DNA of 55,901 nucleotides from Rhizobacter sp. Its GTDB lineage: Bacteria > Pseudomonadota > Gammaproteobacteria > Burkholderiales > Burkholderiaceae_C. Positions 36,229 through 44,807 of this stretch are shown here, piece by piece (within the stretch, counting starts at the first letter, position 1; every line of letters begins with the position of its first letter). Below the pieces are notes generated by a model. That model saw only the letters and a list, made by a program, of their open reading frames with translations, made no database searches and was not told the origin of the DNA. The stretch lies in the NCBI GenBank assembly GCA_025350965.1, contig JANXWV010000073.1:1-55901 (forward strand), in the 5' to 3' direction. The translations under genes were made by a program, and so were the position numbers.

Positions 36229-36294
36229 GCCGGGGTCGCGCCGGGGTCGCGCTGGTGCCGCGCTGGTGCCGATGCAGTGCAGATGCAGCGCCTC
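36229..36294. repeat. Six-unit 11-bp tandem array in the uvrC-earP intergenic region
   Basis: Consecutive 11-base units: GCCGGGGTCGC twice identical, GCTGGTGCCGC and GCTGGTGCCGA (ten of eleven the same, eight of eleven shared with the first pair), then TGCAGTGCAGA and TGCAGCGCCTC (seven of eleven the same). The array ends next to the putative earP -10 element and starts 19 bases before the uvrC start codon. The unit length equals about one helical turn. Confidence 0.8.
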
Positions 36295-36295
36295 G

Positions 36296-36301
36296 GATAA
36301 T
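36296..36301 (+). promoter_or_regulatory. Candidate -10 element of earP
   Basis: GATAAT ends nine bases before the earP ATG at 36311, which would leave only a few untranslated bases. No convincing -35; its place lies in the 11-bp array. Confidence 0.35.
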
Positions 36302-36310
36302 CCGCGTCAT

Positions 36311-37384
36311 ATGTTTGTGCCCGCAACCGTCCCGCGAACCTGGGATCTCTTTTGCCGCGTCATTGACAACCTGGGTGACACCGGCGTTTGCTGGCGCCTG
36401 TGCGCCGACCTTGCCGAGCGTGGCGAGACGGTTCGGCTGTGGATCGACGATGCGAGCGCACTCACCTGGATGGCGCCGCAAGGCGCACCGCGCGTGACGG
36501 TGCACGACTGGCACGCGCACGGCTCGGCGGGTGAGCCGGGCGACGTGGTGATCGAGGCCTTCGGCTGCGAACTGCCCGCAGCGTTCATCGCGCGAATGGC
36601 CGCATGCCCGCAGCCGCCGGTGTGGGTGAATCTCGAGTACTTGAGCGCCGAGGCGGTCGTCGAGCGCAACCACCGCCTGGGCTCGCCGCAGAGCCATGGC
36701 CCGGGCGCCGGGCTGATGAAGTGGTTCTTTTACCCCGGCTTCACCGAGCGAACGGGCGGGTTGACCCGCGAACGCGGCCTGATGCACAGACGCGCAGCCT
36801 TCGATGCCGCGCACTGGCTCGGCAGCATGGGCATCGTGGCCCAACCGGGCGAACGGATCGTGAGCCTGTTCTGCTATGCACAACGGGCGCTGCCCGCTCT
36901 GCTGGAGCGGCTGGCGGCACAGCCCACGTTGCTGCTCTGTGCGGCTGGCGCGGCGACCGAGCAGGTCACGGCCCTCTTCGGCCCGGCCCTTCGTCGGGGC
37001 AGCCTGCGGGCCGTCGCGATGCCGTGGCTCGCGCAGCCCGAATACGACCACCTGCTGTGGGCGAGCGACCTGAACTTCGTGCGCGGCGAAGACTCGTTCG
37101 TGCGTGCGCAATGGGCCGGCGCGCCGTTCGTGTGGCAAGCCTACCCGCAGGACGACGGGGTGCATCACGAGAAGATCGACGCGTTCCTGGCCTGTCACCT
37201 GCATGCCATGCCCGCCACGCTGGCAAGCGGCGTGAGGGCGCTGTGGGCGGCGTGGAATGGCGACGCTTCCAGCCTGCCGGCTGATTGGCCGGACGCCGAG
37301 GCGTGGGCCCGTGAATGCGTTGCCTGGCGCGCCGGCCTGCTGGCCCAGGCCGACCTCGCCAGTCAGTTGATCGGGCTGGAATGA
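36311..37384 (+). CDS. earP: EF-P arginine rhamnosyltransferase EarP
   Basis: A 357-residue GT-B glycosyltransferase that adds rhamnose from dTDP-rhamnose to Arg32 of EF-P. The N-terminus has DLFCRVIDNLGDTGVCWRL with the catalytic-region Asp; VWVNLEYLSAEAVVERNHRL and PGFTERTGGLTRE lie in the middle; the nucleotide-binding C-terminal half has LNFVRGEDSFVRAQWAGAPF and WQAYPQDDGVHHEKI, the family hallmark. It is followed after 149 bases by efp, whose modification-site residue is Arg, so enzyme and substrate are neighbours. The chosen ATG (CATATG) gives the usual family N-terminus. Confidence 0.96.
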   Translation: MFVPATVPRTWDLFCRVIDNLGDTGVCWRLCADLAERGETVRLWIDDASALTWMAPQGAPRVTVHDWHAHGSAGEPGDVVIEAFGCELPAAFIARMAACPQPPVWVNLEYLSAEAVVERNHRLGSPQSHGPGAGLMKWFFYPGFTERTGGLTRERGLMHRRAAFDAAHWLGSMGIVAQPGERIVSLFCYAQRALPALLERLAAQPTLLLCAAGAATEQVTALFGPALRRGSLRAVAMPWLAQPEYDHLLWASDLNFVRGEDSFVRAQWAGAPFVWQAYPQDDGVHHEKIDAFLACHLHAMPATLASGVRALWAAWNGDASSLPADWPDAEAWARECVAWRAGLLAQADLASQLIGLE

Positions 37385-37460
37385 TCGGCGTGGCACCGGA
37401 AACCGGCTAAAATCAAAGGCTTTTCGGGTGGCGCCCAGGCTGCAGCCCGAGCGTCGAACG

Positions 37461-37480
37461 ATTCAACCAGCATTCAACCA
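37461..37480 (+). repeat. Direct repeat ATTCAACCA, 11-bp period, upstream of efp
   Basis: Two perfect nine-base copies at 37461-37469 and 37472-37480, separated by GC. They are 54 bases upstream of the efp ATG and about 50 bases after a TAAAAT -10-like hexamer at 37407, so they probably lie in the untranslated leader or act as an operator. Confidence 0.6.
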
Positions 37481-37533
37481 TCGCACTTAGCGCAGCACGC
37501 GCAAGGAGCGCAACAAGCGGAAAGAGCAGCGTC

Positions 37534-38088
37534 ATGAAGATCGCAATGGAAATTCGCGCCGGCAACGTCATCATGCAAGGCAAGGACCCGATGGTCGTGC
37601 TGCGCACCGAGTACAGCCGGGGTGGCCGCAACTCGGCCACCGTGCGCTTGAAGTTGAAGAGCCTCGTCGGCAGTTCGGGCACCGAGGTGGTGTTCAAGGC
37701 CGACGACAAGATGGACCAGGTCATCCTCGACAAGAAGGACTGCACCTACTCCTACTTCGCCGACCCGATGTACGCGTTCATGGACGCCGAGTACAACCAG
37801 TTCGAGGTCGAGTCCGAGAACATGGGCGATGCGATCCAGTACCTTGAAGACGCGATGCCGGTGGAAGTGGTGTTCTACGATGGCAAGGCCATCTCGGTCG
37901 AGCTGCCGACCAGCCTGGTGCGCGAGATCACCGACACCGAGCCGGCCGTCAAGGGCGACACGTCTGGCAAAGTGCTGAAGAAGGCGAAGATCGCCACCGG
38001 CTTCGAGATCTCGGTGCCGCTGTTCGTGCAGACGGGCGACAAGGTCGAGATCGACACGCGGACACACGAGTACCGCAAGCGCGTATAG
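37534..38088 (+). CDS. efp: Elongation factor P
   Basis: A 184-residue translation factor that rescues ribosomes stalled on polyproline. Three domains: KOW-like (1-65), OB (66-128) with [18 protein letters not shown], and a C-terminal OB with [23 protein letters not shown] (split, 152-177), the EF-P signature. The tip residue is Arg32 in SRGGRNSA (29-36), the residue rhamnosylated by EarP, instead of the Lys34 of enterobacterial EF-P. A strong terminator cluster follows the gene. Confidence 0.97.
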   Translation: MKIAMEIRAGNVIMQGKDPMVVLRTEYSRGGRNSATVRLKLKSLVGSSGTEVVFKADDKMDQVILDKKDCTYSYFADPMYAFMDAEYNQFEVESENMGDAIQYLEDAMPVEVVFYDGKAISVELPTSLVREITDTEPAVKGDTSGKVLKKAKIATGFEISVPLFVQTGDKVEIDTRTHEYRKRV

Positions 38089-38094
38089 CGCTCC

Positions 38095-38166
38095 TTGGGC
38101 GGCCTCGCCCAAATGGCGGCTTCGCCAGACAGGACAGCGGGCCCGCTTTGCGGGCTCTTCTTTTTT
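38095..38166 (+). terminator. Triple hairpin ending in a rho-independent terminator after efp
   Basis: Three successive hairpins: TTGGGC/GCCCAA with loop GGCCTC (38095-38112), TGGCG/CGCCA with loop GCTT (38114-38127), and GCCCGC/GCGGGC with loop TTT (38141-38155) followed by TCTTCTTTTTT (38156-38166). Only the last has the T tract of an intrinsic terminator; the first two may protect the mRNA 3' end. Confidence 0.85.
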
Positions 38167-38182
38167 GGTCATCATCCGTGCC

Positions 38183-39148
38183 ATGCCGTTCGACTTCGCT
38201 GCTGTCAGTTCGCCGTTCCGAATGCAGCCTGGCCTGCGGCTGCTGGCGCCTGGTGAGCCGCAGCTGACACCGAACAACCCACACGACAAGGCCTTGCGCG
38301 AGAAGCTGGCGGTGCTGTCGGCGCACCCGGCACACGCCCTCGTCGCGGCACCCGGGTTCGACGCAACACCTGCACTTCATGCGCTGTGCATGCATGCCAG
38401 CGGTGAACACCCGAGCGCCTTCCGCGTCGAACCCGATGCCGGCTGGACGGCGTTGCGGCTTGGCTGGACCGTTCGCGGTGACGCGGTTCAGGGTCAGGGA
38501 CATGGCGAGAGCCCGAACGCCATCGGTGAGTGCCTTCGCGCCCTGCCCGCACCAAAGCGCCTGCCCGGCTTGCTGGCGCTGGCCTTCGCCGAAGACTTCG
38601 CCGTGGTCGATGCATCGAGCGGCCGCATCCCGTGGCTCGCGGTGTGCCTGCCGTCGAGTTGGGCGCCCGAGGCCAAGGTCGGCAAACACTTCACCGAAGT
38701 TCACGCGCCGGTGGCCGACAACGCGCTGCTCATCTCCGCGGCCGATCACCTGATGCGGCTCGTGACCGGGCCGCAGCGCTGGGAGCGCTTCGTGTGGACG
38801 ATCAGCCGCCATGCCACGCTGGCGCAGCACCCGCTGCACTGCGCCGCGACTCCGTGGCCGGCCGCCCATACGAGCTGCGATGCCGCAGCCGACGCCCGCT
38901 CACTCGCCGCGAACGCCTTCTTCCGCACTGAGCGCCAGACCTTCATTCCGGTGCCGGGCGCAGGCCAGGCGGTGTTCACGATCCACGTCGAGAACGGGCC
39001 TCTCGTTGATGCAATCGGCAGCCCGGCTCATGCGCGCCAGCTGCACGATGCACTCGCGACCATGAGCCCCGCCGTGCTCGCCTACCGCGGCCTCACCGAT
39101 GTGCGCGGCCGGCTGTTGGCGTGGCTCGGCGCACGCTCGGTACCGTGA
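38183..39148 (+). CDS. DUF3445 family protein (haem-dependent oxidative N-demethylase-like)
   Basis: A 321-residue protein. FRMQPGLRLLAPGE near the start, LAFAEDFAVVDASSGRIPWLAVCLPSSWAPEAKVGKHFTEVHAPV (split, residues 135-185), RWERFVWTISRHATLAQHP and FFRTERQTFIPVPGAGQAVFTIHVE correspond to the blocks of the DUF3445/HDOD family, in which a dimethylamine monooxygenase subunit is known. No partner oxidoreductase genes lie nearby, so the reaction is unknown. ATG at 38183 is chosen; the upstream ATG at 38165 lies in the efp terminator. Its last 28 bases overlap the mnmC frame. Confidence 0.8.
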   Translation: MPFDFAAVSSPFRMQPGLRLLAPGEPQLTPNNPHDKALREKLAVLSAHPAHALVAAPGFDATPALHALCMHASGEHPSAFRVEPDAGWTALRLGWTVRGDAVQGQGHGESPNAIGECLRALPAPKRLPGLLALAFAEDFAVVDASSGRIPWLAVCLPSSWAPEAKVGKHFTEVHAPVADNALLISAADHLMRLVTGPQRWERFVWTISRHATLAQHPLHCAATPWPAAHTSCDAAADARSLAANAFFRTERQTFIPVPGAGQAVFTIHVENGPLVDAIGSPAHARQLHDALATMSPAVLAYRGLTDVRGRLLAWLGARSVP

Positions 39149-41064
39149 AGGCGGGCGTGGCCGCCACGGTCCTTCACGCCTGCGCCCTGCCCGAACGTTG
39201 GCAGCAGCGTGAGCGCTTCACGGTGCTCGACACCGGCTTCGGTGCGGGCCGCAATTTCATCACCACATGGCAGGCGTGGCGCGATGACCCGCTGCGTTGC
39301 GAACGGCTGACGTTCATCGCCATCGACACGCAGCCGCTCTCGCAGGCCGAGCTCCGTGCGGCGCATGCAGACACGGCCCATGCCGAACTGGCCGCCTTGC
39401 TTCGCGACGCGTGGCCCCCGCTGACGCGCAACCTGCACGACCTGCGCTTCGAGGGTGGCCGCGTGCGCCTGCTGCTTGCCCTCGGTGGCGGGGCCGGCGG
39501 CCAGCCACCGGCACGCGAGGACCTCGTCGCGGAACTGGTCGCCGAGGTCGATGCGTTCCATGTCGCCGACGACGACAACCCGCCCGGCAGGCCGGCCCGT
39601 GCGTTGCCCGATCAGGCCGCCTGGCGCCCGCGCATCTCGCAAACGCTGGCCCGCCTCGCCGCGCCGGGCGCGACGCTGACGGTGCAGGGCGCCGATGCGG
39701 CCGTGCGCGCCAGCCTCGTCACGGCTGGCTTCGAGCTCGGGCCGGTGATGGGCCGCGCCCTGACCGCCTCAGAGTCAGAGACGATCATGCTGGCGCGTCA
39801 TGCGCCACGCTTTGCGGCACGCCGCGTGCCGGTGCGGCAGGCGGCTTCAACGAGCGGCGCGAAGCGGGCCCTCGTCGTCGGTGCCGGCATCGCAGGTTGT
39901 GCCACTGCGTGGGCCTTGGCCGAGCAAGGCTGGCACAGCAGCGTGATCGAGCGCAACGCCTCACCCGCGAGCGAAGCCTCGGGCAATGCGGCCGGCCTGT
40001 TCCACGGCATCGTCAACCCGCACGATGGCATGCACGCACGGTTCAATCGGGCGGCGGCACTCGCGGCCTGCGAAGCCGTCAACCAGGCCCTGCGTGACCA
40101 CAAGGTCAGCGGCGCCACGCGCGGCCTGCTTCGCACCGAGACCGAGCGCGACCCGGCGCAGATGCAGGCGCTGATCGATGCACTGGGCTTGCCCGCCAGC
40201 TATGTGCAAGCCTTGCCCGCAGCCAAGGCGAGCGCGATGGCCGGCCTGGCGCTGGCGCAGCCGGCGTGGTTCTACCCCGGCGGCGGTTGGGTGCACCCGG
40301 CCGGGCTGGCGCGGTCGTTCATCGAACGGGCCGGCAGCATGACAGCGGTGTGCGTGAACAGGCCCGTGCAGGCACTCCGGCGCACCGCCGAAGGCTGGGC
40401 GCTGTGCGATGCAGCAGGTTGCGTCATCGACAGCGCGCCTGTGGTCGTGCTCGCCAACGCGAGCGATGCGCTGCGCTTGCTGGGCGAGCCCGGTTGGCCG
40501 GTGCGGCGGGTGCGCGGGCAGGTCAGCGGCTGGCCCGAAGCCGCACGACCAGGCCCGCCGGCATGCCGTGTGCCGGTGGCCGGTTCGGGCTATCTGTTGC
40601 CACCCTTCGAAGGCACAGTCTGGTTCGGCGCGACGAGCCAGACCGACGACGACGACCCGACCGTTCGCAACTCCGACGTCGAGGCCAACCTGGCGCATTT
40701 GCGGCACCTAACCGGCGAGCCGCTGGACAGGCCGCTGACGGGCTCGCACCCAGAGTGGCTGGGCCGCACCGGCTGGCGCTGCACCGCCAACGACAAGCTG
40801 CCGATCATCGGCGCGGTGCCGGACGCGAGCGCGCTGGCGCCCGGATCGCCCGACCAGCCGCGGCGCATGCCGCGAATGCCCGGCCTGTACGTGTTCACGG
40901 CCTTGGGTTCACGCGGGATCACCTGGAGCGCGCTCGGCGCCCGCGTACTGGCCGCGCTCGTGGCGGGAGCACCGGTGCCGATCGAGGCGCGGCTGCTGGC
41001 TGCTGTCGACCCGGCACGCTTTGCCGTGCGCGCGCGGCGCCGCTCAAGCGGCGCGGGCGGGTGA
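39121..41064 (+). CDS. mnmC: MnmC-type tRNA mnm5U biosynthesis protein, methyltransferase half eroded
   Basis: A 647-residue bifunctional protein by homology. The C-terminal half (from about 245) is a well-formed FAD-dependent oxidoreductase with VVGAGIAGCATAWALAEQG, GNAAGLFHGIVNPHDG and GLYVFTALGSRGITWS, which removes carboxymethyl from cmnm5U. The N-terminal methyltransferase keeps the SAM motif VLDTGFGAGRNF near 35 but lacks about 40 residues present before it in other family members (GDVY and FLGGN blocks), and the family motif FLDGFxPxxNPxMW is replaced by HVADDDNPPGRP around residue 150. No ATG fits; GTG at 39121 or 39145 must start it, inside the DUF3445 gene. Confidence 0.85.
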   Translation: MARRTLGTVKAGVAATVLHACALPERWQQRERFTVLDTGFGAGRNFITTWQAWRDDPLRCERLTFIAIDTQPLSQAELRAAHADTAHAELAALLRDAWPPLTRNLHDLRFEGGRVRLLLALGGGAGGQPPAREDLVAELVAEVDAFHVADDDNPPGRPARALPDQAAWRPRISQTLARLAAPGATLTVQGADAAVRASLVTAGFELGPVMGRALTASESETIMLARHAPRFAARRVPVRQAASTSGAKRALVVGAGIAGCATAWALAEQGWHSSVIERNASPASEASGNAAGLFHGIVNPHDGMHARFNRAAALAACEAVNQALRDHKVSGATRGLLRTETERDPAQMQALIDALGLPASYVQALPAAKASAMAGLALAQPAWFYPGGGWVHPAGLARSFIERAGSMTAVCVNRPVQALRRTAEGWALCDAAGCVIDSAPVVVLANASDALRLLGEPGWPVRRVRGQVSGWPEAARPGPPACRVPVAGSGYLLPPFEGTVWFGATSQTDDDDPTVRNSDVEANLAHLRHLTGEPLDRPLTGSHPEWLGRTGWRCTANDKLPIIGAVPDASALAPGSPDQPRRMPRMPGLYVFTALGSRGITWSALGARVLAALVAGAPVPIEARLLAAVDPARFAVRARRRSSGAGG

Positions 41065-42375
41065 TTCGGGAAGCGGCGTCGGCGGCGCGCCGAGCCAGTG
41101 CCGGATGAGCGCATAGACGCGCGGGTGGCTCAACAGCGCCATGTGGCCCAGCCCCGGCACCGCGCAGCGCTCTACATCGCCTTCCAGCCGGCTGGCCGCT
41201 GCGCTCGGCGGCTGCACCAGCCCATCGCCCAGCACGCGCGCAATCAGCGCGCCCATGGCCGTGGCATCGCCCTCGTCGCCGAGCGAGCCGAACACCAGTT
41301 TCAAGGCGAGTGGCTGCAACGCTGAGCCGCGCTTGCCCTTGAGTCCGTGGCGCAAGCCCTTGATCCCGGCACTGCGCGCATTGGCGATGCGCGCCAGCGG
41401 CCGCGTCGTGGCGGTGAGGTTCAGCGCCGCTGCGGCCAGCACGCCGAGTTGTTCGAGCGGCGCACCTTCGTGCGGCGAGCCGAGGCAGATCAGCATCGGT
41501 GCGCGGTGCCCACGACATGGCCATGCCATGCCGGCGGTCATGGCCATGTCGTGCGCACGGCGTGCCACCAACCCGCCCATGCTGTGCCCGATCAGAACGA
41601 TGTCTTGAACCTGCGGCGCCGCTGCGAGAAGCTGCGTGAGCAGGTCGGACAGCGACGCGGCATTGGCGTCGATGGCCAAGCCGGTGTTGTAGCGAAGCAA
41701 GAGGGCACTGACAGGCAACTCGTGCTCGAGCAGGGCGCCGTACTGGGTCGACTCGTTCTTCGGTGTCGGCGGTAGCAAGCCCGCCCAGGCCGAGCCTTCC
41801 CAGGCATCGGGCCGCCCGTCCCAGCTGCGCTCATCGCAGGCCAGGCCGTGGATGAACAGGACCACGCGCGCCCGCAGGCCCGCCAATGCGGCCGGCGTCA
41901 CTGCGACGGGCCGGCCGTGAACATGCAGCCCCATGTGGATCGCAAGCGGGTTGCCGGACGCCGAAAGCGCGTCGCCGAACACACCGTTCAGTGCGCTGCG
42001 AACCGCCTGCTCCTTGGCGCCGGGCGTGCGGTCAGGGTCGGTCGCCAAGCGTTCGGCGCCACCTGCAGCCGACAAGGCTGCACCGCCACCGTGCCGCACC
42101 GCCGCATAGACGCCATGGGCGATGGCGTCGTGAGCACCTTGCACGATGCGCGTTGCAAGCGTCAAGCCGGGCACCCGCAGCAACGCCTCGAACGCTGTGC
42201 TGGCGATGGCGGCGTGCATTTGCTGGACGCTGTCGGTGGTGGCCTGGAAGCCCGCGTTCAGGGCTGGCGCGTACCCGGCGGCCGGTGCGGATTGCGCCTT
42301 CGTGGCGAGCGGCTCGACCGGTGCTGCAGCGCGGGGCGCGGCGGGTGAGCGGGGGCCCCTGCCGCGCGTTCCCAT
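41044..42375 (-). CDS. Lipase-like alpha/beta hydrolase
   Basis: A 443-residue protein. An Ala-rich N-terminal region of about 160 residues, partly helical, precedes an alpha/beta-hydrolase core with oxyanion region LFIHGLACDERSW, nucleophile elbow IGHSMGGLVARRA near residue 265, and late His in VPGLGHMALLSHP. The GHSMGG elbow resembles triacylglycerol lipases and PGAP1-like hydrolases. No signal peptide is apparent, so it is probably cytoplasmic or peripheral. It starts one base after the 59-residue lysine-rich gene stop and its 3' end overlaps mnmC by 21 bases tail to tail. Confidence 0.82.
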   Translation of the reverse strand: MGTRGRGPRSPAAPRAAAPVEPLATKAQSAPAAGYAPALNAGFQATTDSVQQMHAAIASTAFEALLRVPGLTLATRIVQGAHDAIAHGVYAAVRHGGGAALSAAGGAERLATDPDRTPGAKEQAVRSALNGVFGDALSASGNPLAIHMGLHVHGRPVAVTPAALAGLRARVVLFIHGLACDERSWDGRPDAWEGSAWAGLLPPTPKNESTQYGALLEHELPVSALLLRYNTGLAIDANAASLSDLLTQLLAAAPQVQDIVLIGHSMGGLVARRAHDMAMTAGMAWPCRGHRAPMLICLGSPHEGAPLEQLGVLAAAALNLTATTRPLARIANARSAGIKGLRHGLKGKRGSALQPLALKLVFGSLGDEGDATAMGALIARVLGDGLVQPPSAAASRLEGDVERCAVPGLGHMALLSHPRVYALIRHWLGAPPTPLPESPARAA

Positions 42376-42376
42376 C

Positions 42377-42556
42377 TCAGGGAGCGCTCTGGCCTTCGGA
42401 CGGCTCGGTGGTCGCCGCCTGATCCTGCGCTTCGTCGTCGGCAGGGGGCGGGTCGCCGACCTTGCGTTCGGCCTTGTCTTTCAGTTTCTCTTCCTTCTTC
42501 TTCTTCTTGGCCAGTTCGCGCTGGCGCTTCTCGAACGAATAGTTTGGTTTGGCCAT
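42377..42556 (-). CDS. Small lysine-rich protein
   Basis: A 59-residue protein starting MAKPNYSFEKRQRELAKKKK and continuing with alternating Lys/Glu (EEKLKDKAERK), then an acidic, Pro-containing tail. The first 30 residues should form a charged helix. From memory, short proteins starting MAKPNYSFEKRQRE are common in betaproteobacteria; function unknown, nucleic-acid or ribosome contact is possible. It is followed after one base by the lipase-like gene, suggesting one transcript. Confidence 0.75.
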   Translation of the reverse strand: MAKPNYSFEKRQRELAKKKKKEEKLKDKAERKVGDPPPADDEAQDQAATTEPSEGQSAP

Positions 42557-42641
42557 CAGCCGTGTCCTTCAGAGTGGGTCTGGATTTTCGACAACAGGGG
42601 CGAGGTTACGCGCTTTTGCCGCTGCATCGGCCACCCCAGGG

Positions 42642-43301
42642 TCAGAAAGTCAACGTGCGTACGCCCTGCGCCGTGCCCAACAGGCACAGGCTGGCCTTGT
42701 GCCGCGCGAAGATGCCCACGCACACCACGCCGGGCCACTGGTCGATCTCGGTCTCCATGGCCAGCGGGTCGGTGATGCGCAGGCCGCGCACGTCGATGAT
42801 CGGACAGCCGTTGTCGGTAAGCACGCCCGGCCTGAGCAGCGGCGTGCCGCCGAGCGCGCGCAGGCGCCGGCCGACCTGCGCGGCGGCCATCGGAATCACC
42901 TCGACCGGCAACGCGAACGCGCCCAGGGTGGCCACCAGCTTCGATTCGTCGGCGATGCAGATGAAGCGCTGGGCCAGGTCGGCAACGATCTTCTCGCGTG
43001 TGAGCGCGGCGCCCCCGCCCTTGATCATGTGGCCCCGGTGGTCGATCTCGTCGGCGCCGTCGATGTAGACCGCGAGCTGCTCGACGCTGTTCGCATCGAC
43101 CACCTCGATGCCATGCGCGCGCAGCCGCTCGGTGCTGGCCTGCGAGCTGGACACGGCAGCAGCAATGCGCTGCGGCATGGCGGCCAGCGCGTCGATGAAG
43201 CAGTTCACCGTGGACCCGGTGCCGACGCCGATCACGCTGCCCGGTTGAACGTAGTGGGTGGCGGCCTGCGCCACGAAGGCCTTGAGTTCGTCTTGCGTCA
43301 T
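42642..43301 (-). CDS. rpiA: Ribose-5-phosphate isomerase A
   Basis: A 219-residue pentose-phosphate enzyme interconverting ribose 5-phosphate and ribulose 5-phosphate. Motifs are [15 protein letters not shown] near 26-40, [20 protein letters not shown] near 80, [14 protein letters not shown] near 95 (with the catalytic Glu) and IADESKLV. The start MTQDELK is the normal family N-terminus; the longer frame is ignored. It lies 34 bases after the fumC stop on the same strand. Confidence 0.96.
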   Translation of the reverse strand: MTQDELKAFVAQAATHYVQPGSVIGVGTGSTVNCFIDALAAMPQRIAAAVSSSQASTERLRAHGIEVVDANSVEQLAVYIDGADEIDHRGHMIKGGGAALTREKIVADLAQRFICIADESKLVATLGAFALPVEVIPMAAAQVGRRLRALGGTPLLRPGVLTDNGCPIIDVRGLRITDPLAMETEIDQWPGVVCVGIFARHKASLCLLGTAQGVRTLTF

Positions 43302-43335
43302 GGGCGGGATTATCCCGAACGCGCGCGACGCCGCA

Positions 43336-44736
43336 CTACGGCTTGCCCACCATGTTCCCGGGCCGGACCCATGCATCGAACTGCTCGGCGCTGACCCACC
43401 CCGAGGCCAGCGCTGCATCACGCAGGCTGCTGCCTTCGCTGTGCGCACGCTTGGCGATCTGCGCCGCCTTGTCGTAGCCGATGTGCGGGTTGAGCGCGGT
43501 GACCAGCATCAGCGAGCGCTGGACCAGCTCGCCGATCCGTGCGCGGTCGGGTTCGATGCCGCGCGCACAGTGTTTCTCGAAGCTCACCGCGCCATCGGCC
43601 AGCAGCCGCACGCTTTGCAGCAGGTTGTGGATCAGTACCGGCTTGAACACGTTCAGCTCGAAGTTGCCCGAAGCCCCGGCCACGTTGATGGCCACGTCGT
43701 TGCCCAGCACCTGGCAACACAGCATGGTGAGCGCCTCGCACTGGGTCGGGTTCACCTTGCCCGGCATGATGGAACTGCCGGGTTCGTTCTCGGGAATGGT
43801 GATCTCGCCCAGGCCCGAGCGCGGGCCGGATGCGAGCCAGCGCACGTCGTTCGCGATCTTCATCAGCGAGGCGGCCAGCGTCTTGCAGGCACCGTGCGCG
43901 AACACGATGGCGTCGTGCGCGGCCAGGGCCTCGAACTTGTTCGGTGCCGAAACGAACGCGATGCCGGTGGCGCGCGCCAACTCGGCCGCAACGCGCGTGC
44001 CGAACTCGGGGTGGGCGTTCAACCCGGTGCCCACGGCCGTGCCGCCGAGTGCCAGCTCGCGCAGATGCGGCCTGGTCGTGCGCAGATGGCGATTGCCGTG
44101 GTCGAGCTGCGCCACCCAACCCGAGACTTCCTGCCCCAGCGTCAGCGGCGTAGCGTCTTGCAGGTGCGTGCGGCCGATCTTGACCACGTCGGCGAACGCC
44201 TGCGACTTGGCGGCGAGCGTGTCGCGCAGCAGGCCGAGCGCAGGCAGCAGCGTCTGCTCGATGGCCTGCAGCGCAGCCACGTTCATGGCGGTCGGGAACA
44301 CATCGTTCGACGACTGGCCACGGTTCGCGTCGTCGTTCGGGTGCACGAGCCGCGACTCGCCGGCCGCGCCGCCGAGCAGCTGCGAAGCACGGTTTGCCAG
44401 CACCTCGTTCATGTTCATGTTGGTCTGCGTGCCCGAGCCGGTTTGCCACACGGACAGCGGAAAGTGCGCATCGTGCTGGCCGGCCAGCACCTCGTCGGCA
44501 GCAATGACGAGGGCGTCTGCCTTGACGGCGTCGATCTCACCGAGTGCTCGATTCACGATGGCCGCGCTGCGCTTGACCCGTGCCAGCGCCATCAGCAGCT
44601 CGCGCGGCATGCGCTCGGTGGAGATCGCGAAGTGCCGCAGCGAGCGCTGCGTCTGCGCGCCCCACAGCGCATCGGCAGGCACGGCGATCTCGCCGAAGGT
44701 GTCGCGCTCGGTGCGGTGTGTCGTTGTCGTTGCCAT
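43336..44736 (-). CDS. fumC: Class II fumarate hydratase
   Basis: A 466-residue TCA-cycle enzyme converting fumarate to malate, iron-independent. Motifs are [21 protein letters not shown] near 98-118 (split), [48 protein letters not shown] and the catalytic loop [15 protein letters not shown]. The ATG is preceded by GGAAGGAA, a strong ribosome site. It is divergent from pyrD across 71 bases. Confidence 0.97.
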   Translation of the reverse strand: MATTTTHRTERDTFGEIAVPADALWGAQTQRSLRHFAISTERMPRELLMALARVKRSAAIVNRALGEIDAVKADALVIAADEVLAGQHDAHFPLSVWQTGSGTQTNMNMNEVLANRASQLLGGAAGESRLVHPNDDANRGQSSNDVFPTAMNVAALQAIEQTLLPALGLLRDTLAAKSQAFADVVKIGRTHLQDATPLTLGQEVSGWVAQLDHGNRHLRTTRPHLRELALGGTAVGTGLNAHPEFGTRVAAELARATGIAFVSAPNKFEALAAHDAIVFAHGACKTLAASLMKIANDVRWLASGPRSGLGEITIPENEPGSSIMPGKVNPTQCEALTMLCCQVLGNDVAINVAGASGNFELNVFKPVLIHNLLQSVRLLADGAVSFEKHCARGIEPDRARIGELVQRSLMLVTALNPHIGYDKAAQIAKRAHSEGSSLRDAALASGWVSAEQFDAWVRPGNMVGKP

Positions 44737-44807
44737 GGTGTTCCTTCCGGTGCGGCAACAGTATGGGCGTGGGCCAACGTTCGCGGGTCGTTTGCGACAA
44801 TCGCCCC

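Noticed and set aside
36229..36294. Reading the 11-bp array as a CRISPR array.
   Set aside because: Units are directly adjacent without spacers, far shorter than CRISPR repeats, and there are no cas genes in the window.
38205..38869. A 306-residue minus-strand frame opposite the DUF3445 gene.
   Set aside because: No domain; the plus-strand DUF3445 product has conserved blocks and a normal start behind the efp terminator.
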